Below are positions 62,587 through 64,000 of a stretch of DNA of 64,000 nt, one piece after another. The position numbers and the translations under genes were made by a program. The notes beneath the pieces are model-generated. The model saw only the letters and a list, made by a program, of their open reading frames with translations. It searched no databases and was not told the DNA's origin. Origin of the DNA: Blepharisma stoltei (taxonomy: Eukaryota; Ciliophora; Heterotrichea; Heterotrichida; Blepharismidae). The stretch's first letter is position 1; each line of letters begins with the position of its first letter. The DNA lies in assembly GCA_914767885.1 (NCBI GenBank), contig CAJZBQ010000013.1:372001-436000 (forward strand). The letters run 5' to 3'.

Positions 62587-62955
62587 TTAACGAATAACGA
62601 GTTTATTTATTGCTGATTTTACTTTGGCGATTTTCACTGTAAATGGCATGCTTACATTGCTCTGGATGAATTTTCCTTGGCAATTGTCACAAAGCCGGGA
62701 CATGGATTTTGTCTGGCTGTTATAAGTTTTTTGCATAGAGCATTTATGACAAACCGCTTTATAGCAGAATGTGCAACATTTCTTTCTGTTAGGACCCAAT
62801 AAGCTAAAGAGACATCCGCAAATGCTGCATAATTTATCATTTAGATATAGTAGCTTGTCTTCTTCATGCTCTTGCTCAGTCAGGATTAATGACCTGCTTC
62901 TAGTTCTTAAATGTTGGATTTTTAGTGATTTTACATCAGAAAAACTTCTATCCAT
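62587..62955 (-). CDS. FYVE-like zinc-finger protein (122 aa)
   Basis: Residues about 42-95 hold four Cys pairs: CSICGCLF, KKCCTFC, AVCHKCSM, LCDNCQ. The spacing is FYVE/FYVE-related, chelating two zinc ions. The basic RRHHC PI3P motif is not present, so it is closer to FYVE-related effector domains than to classical FYVE. A basic N-terminus and a short C-terminus flank it. Role unknown, possibly in membrane traffic. Confidence 0.75.
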   Translation of the reverse strand: MDRSFSDVKSLKIQHLRTRSRSLILTEQEHEEDKLLYLNDKLCSICGCLFSLLGPNRKKCCTFCYKAVCHKCSMQKTYNSQTKSMSRLCDNCQGKFIQSNVSMPFTVKIAKVKSAINKLVIR

Positions 62956-63356
62956 GTATTTTATGCTTTTATATGATAAATATATATATGAAGATATGCA
63001 TCATTATCTATTTATTTAGATACTAATAAGCTATCTTGTGATTAGTGTTCTGGGAGTCCATTTTAATAATAATATTAAATTATTTTAAAATTCTTTTTCT
63101 TAATGGGAATTTTATATGAAAGCTTTTCTCACTGTTTTGGATTTATTTTTCGATTAAAATTTCAGTATATTGCATATAAAGCGTCTCCGTTCCATTAAAA
63201 CATCTTAAATAAAATAAAAAAATCTGGAAAATTGCTTCTGCTAAAAATACTCCAATATGTTCTTATTGAAAAACTCTCATATTCAAAATAATAAGTCTAT
63301 TCAATTCTAAAGTTTCAATTATTAACCTCATAAGACCTTTTGCAATTAAAAAATAA
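62956..63356. other. Divergent AT-rich intergenic region
   Basis: Between the zinc-finger gene and the 3' partial gene. No feature seen. Confidence 0.4.
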
Positions 63357-64000
63357 ATGTCAAGTTTACCTATAAGATCGCTTTGGACACTTTATCTTGT
63401 CTCTAAACAACTTATGCTTACACATGGTGATTTAATTGATTCCATCGATCAAGTTCTGAATGAATGCAGCTCAGTTATAAGCTTTGAAAGCGAATATGAA
63501 AATATCCAACAAATTGCCCATAAGCAGTTTTTAGCACAAACAAAATTGCAAAGTCCAGGAGCAAATAAATCAAAGATTGGGACTTTTGATTGTAAAATAT
63601 TGCGATATATAGCAAAAGTTTTCCAGATTTTATTCCCTCCTAAGAAATCTCTGAGAAGAGGACTAGCTTTTTTATTATTAATTTTACTATTGAACTATCT
63701 ATTCGATGACAGAAACTTTATAATCGTTGGAGTTGTGAGCATTTTGACCTTGATTTTTATAAAAATATTTTTCACTTATGATAAGCCGACACAGAATCAA
63801 GAGCTAATGGAAAACTTTTCGTTTATTGAGAATGGATCATTTGTAGAATGCAGTCAAATCTCTCTGAACCCTGGAGATATCATTTTAGTAGGATATAAAG
63901 CTTATATCTTTAAAAAATTGAGTTTGTCAAGCACCAAACATAAAAAACTGAAACCCCACAATAAAGAGACAGCTCAGCTGAGGATTATAATTTTCAAAAG
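63357..64000 (+). CDS. Membrane protein, possible P-type ATPase N-terminus (partial)
   Basis: ATG 63357 (MSSLPIRSLWTLY) stays open for 214 codons to the window edge. A soluble N-terminus is followed by KKSLRRG, two TM helices (LAFLLLILLLNYLF and FIIVGVVSILTLIFIKIFF), then a soluble part with LNPGDIILVGYKA. The GDI(I/V) after two TMs resembles the actuator-domain entry of P-type ATPases. The DKTG motif would lie beyond the window, so the assignment is tentative. Confidence 0.6.
   Translation, partial: MSSLPIRSLWTLYLVSKQLMLTHGDLIDSIDQVLNECSSVISFESEYENIQQIAHKQFLAQTKLQSPGANKSKIGTFDCKILRYIAKVFQILFPPKKSLRRGLAFLLLILLLNYLFDDRNFIIVGVVSILTLIFIKIFFTYDKPTQNQELMENFSFIENGSFVECSQISLNPGDIILVGYKAYIFKKLSLSSTKHKKLKPHNKETAQLRIIIFK

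Overview
This window reads as germline (micronuclear) DNA of a heterotrich ciliate close to Blepharisma. (1) In-frame TGA is read through as Trp in most genes, while TAA and TAG end them. (2) Introns are only 15-16 nt long (GTA...AG). (3) Many open reading frames are broken by inserted DNA bounded by TNA or TA, and removing the insert together with one boundary copy restores an uninterrupted, in-frame protein. These inserts behave as internal eliminated sequences (IESs). After removing the inserts and introns, almost every reconstructed gene has a length divisible by three, which supports the boundaries.

Layout. 1-8.7 kb: an LRR protein and three coiled-coil proteins, broken by MITE-type IESs of three families, then a saposin-like secreted protein. 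8.8-20.3 kb: a PDI-like protein, RAD51 with two GC-rich insertions, an MFS transporter broken by a foldback IES, coiled-coil proteins, and a MORN/IQ protein. 20.7-26.5 kb: three members of an unrecognised Cys-containing family, all on the minus strand, with a foldback element and a small gene between two of them. 27.4-34.2 kb: small genes, a gene carrying a 1 kb GC-rich insertion with a decamer minisatellite, and a coiled-coil gene. 34.3-39 kb: a longin R-SNARE, an ERV1/ALR oxidase and a coiled-coil protein. 39.3-44.2 kb: a seven-TM protein broken by a 3.9 kb IES filled with satellite DNA. 44.3-56.8 kb: a STIL/SAS-5-type centriole protein, an EF-hand/C2 membrane protein, MIC60, a PIH1 protein, casein kinase 1 and an NSUN methyltransferase. 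56.8-64 kb: an unknown protein, an FHA protein, a coiled-coil protein, a zinc-finger protein and the start of a possible P-type ATPase.

Two classes of invader dominate. Class 1 is MITE/foldback elements. Four MITE families share one architecture (CTCCCC ends, one inverted and three direct copies of a stem) but carry unrelated stem sequences. Class 2 is GC-rich elements with 9-16 bp target-site duplications, a common AATGGTGNC-like 5' end and pentamer-rich tails. I interpret these as SINE/LINE-type retroelements. They sit inside the exons of RAD51, STIL, MIC60, CK1 and others, and the duplication usually contains a TA or TNA from which clean excision would restore the gene. The host genes look like ordinary dispersed housekeeping and cytoskeletal genes; I see no operon-like logic.
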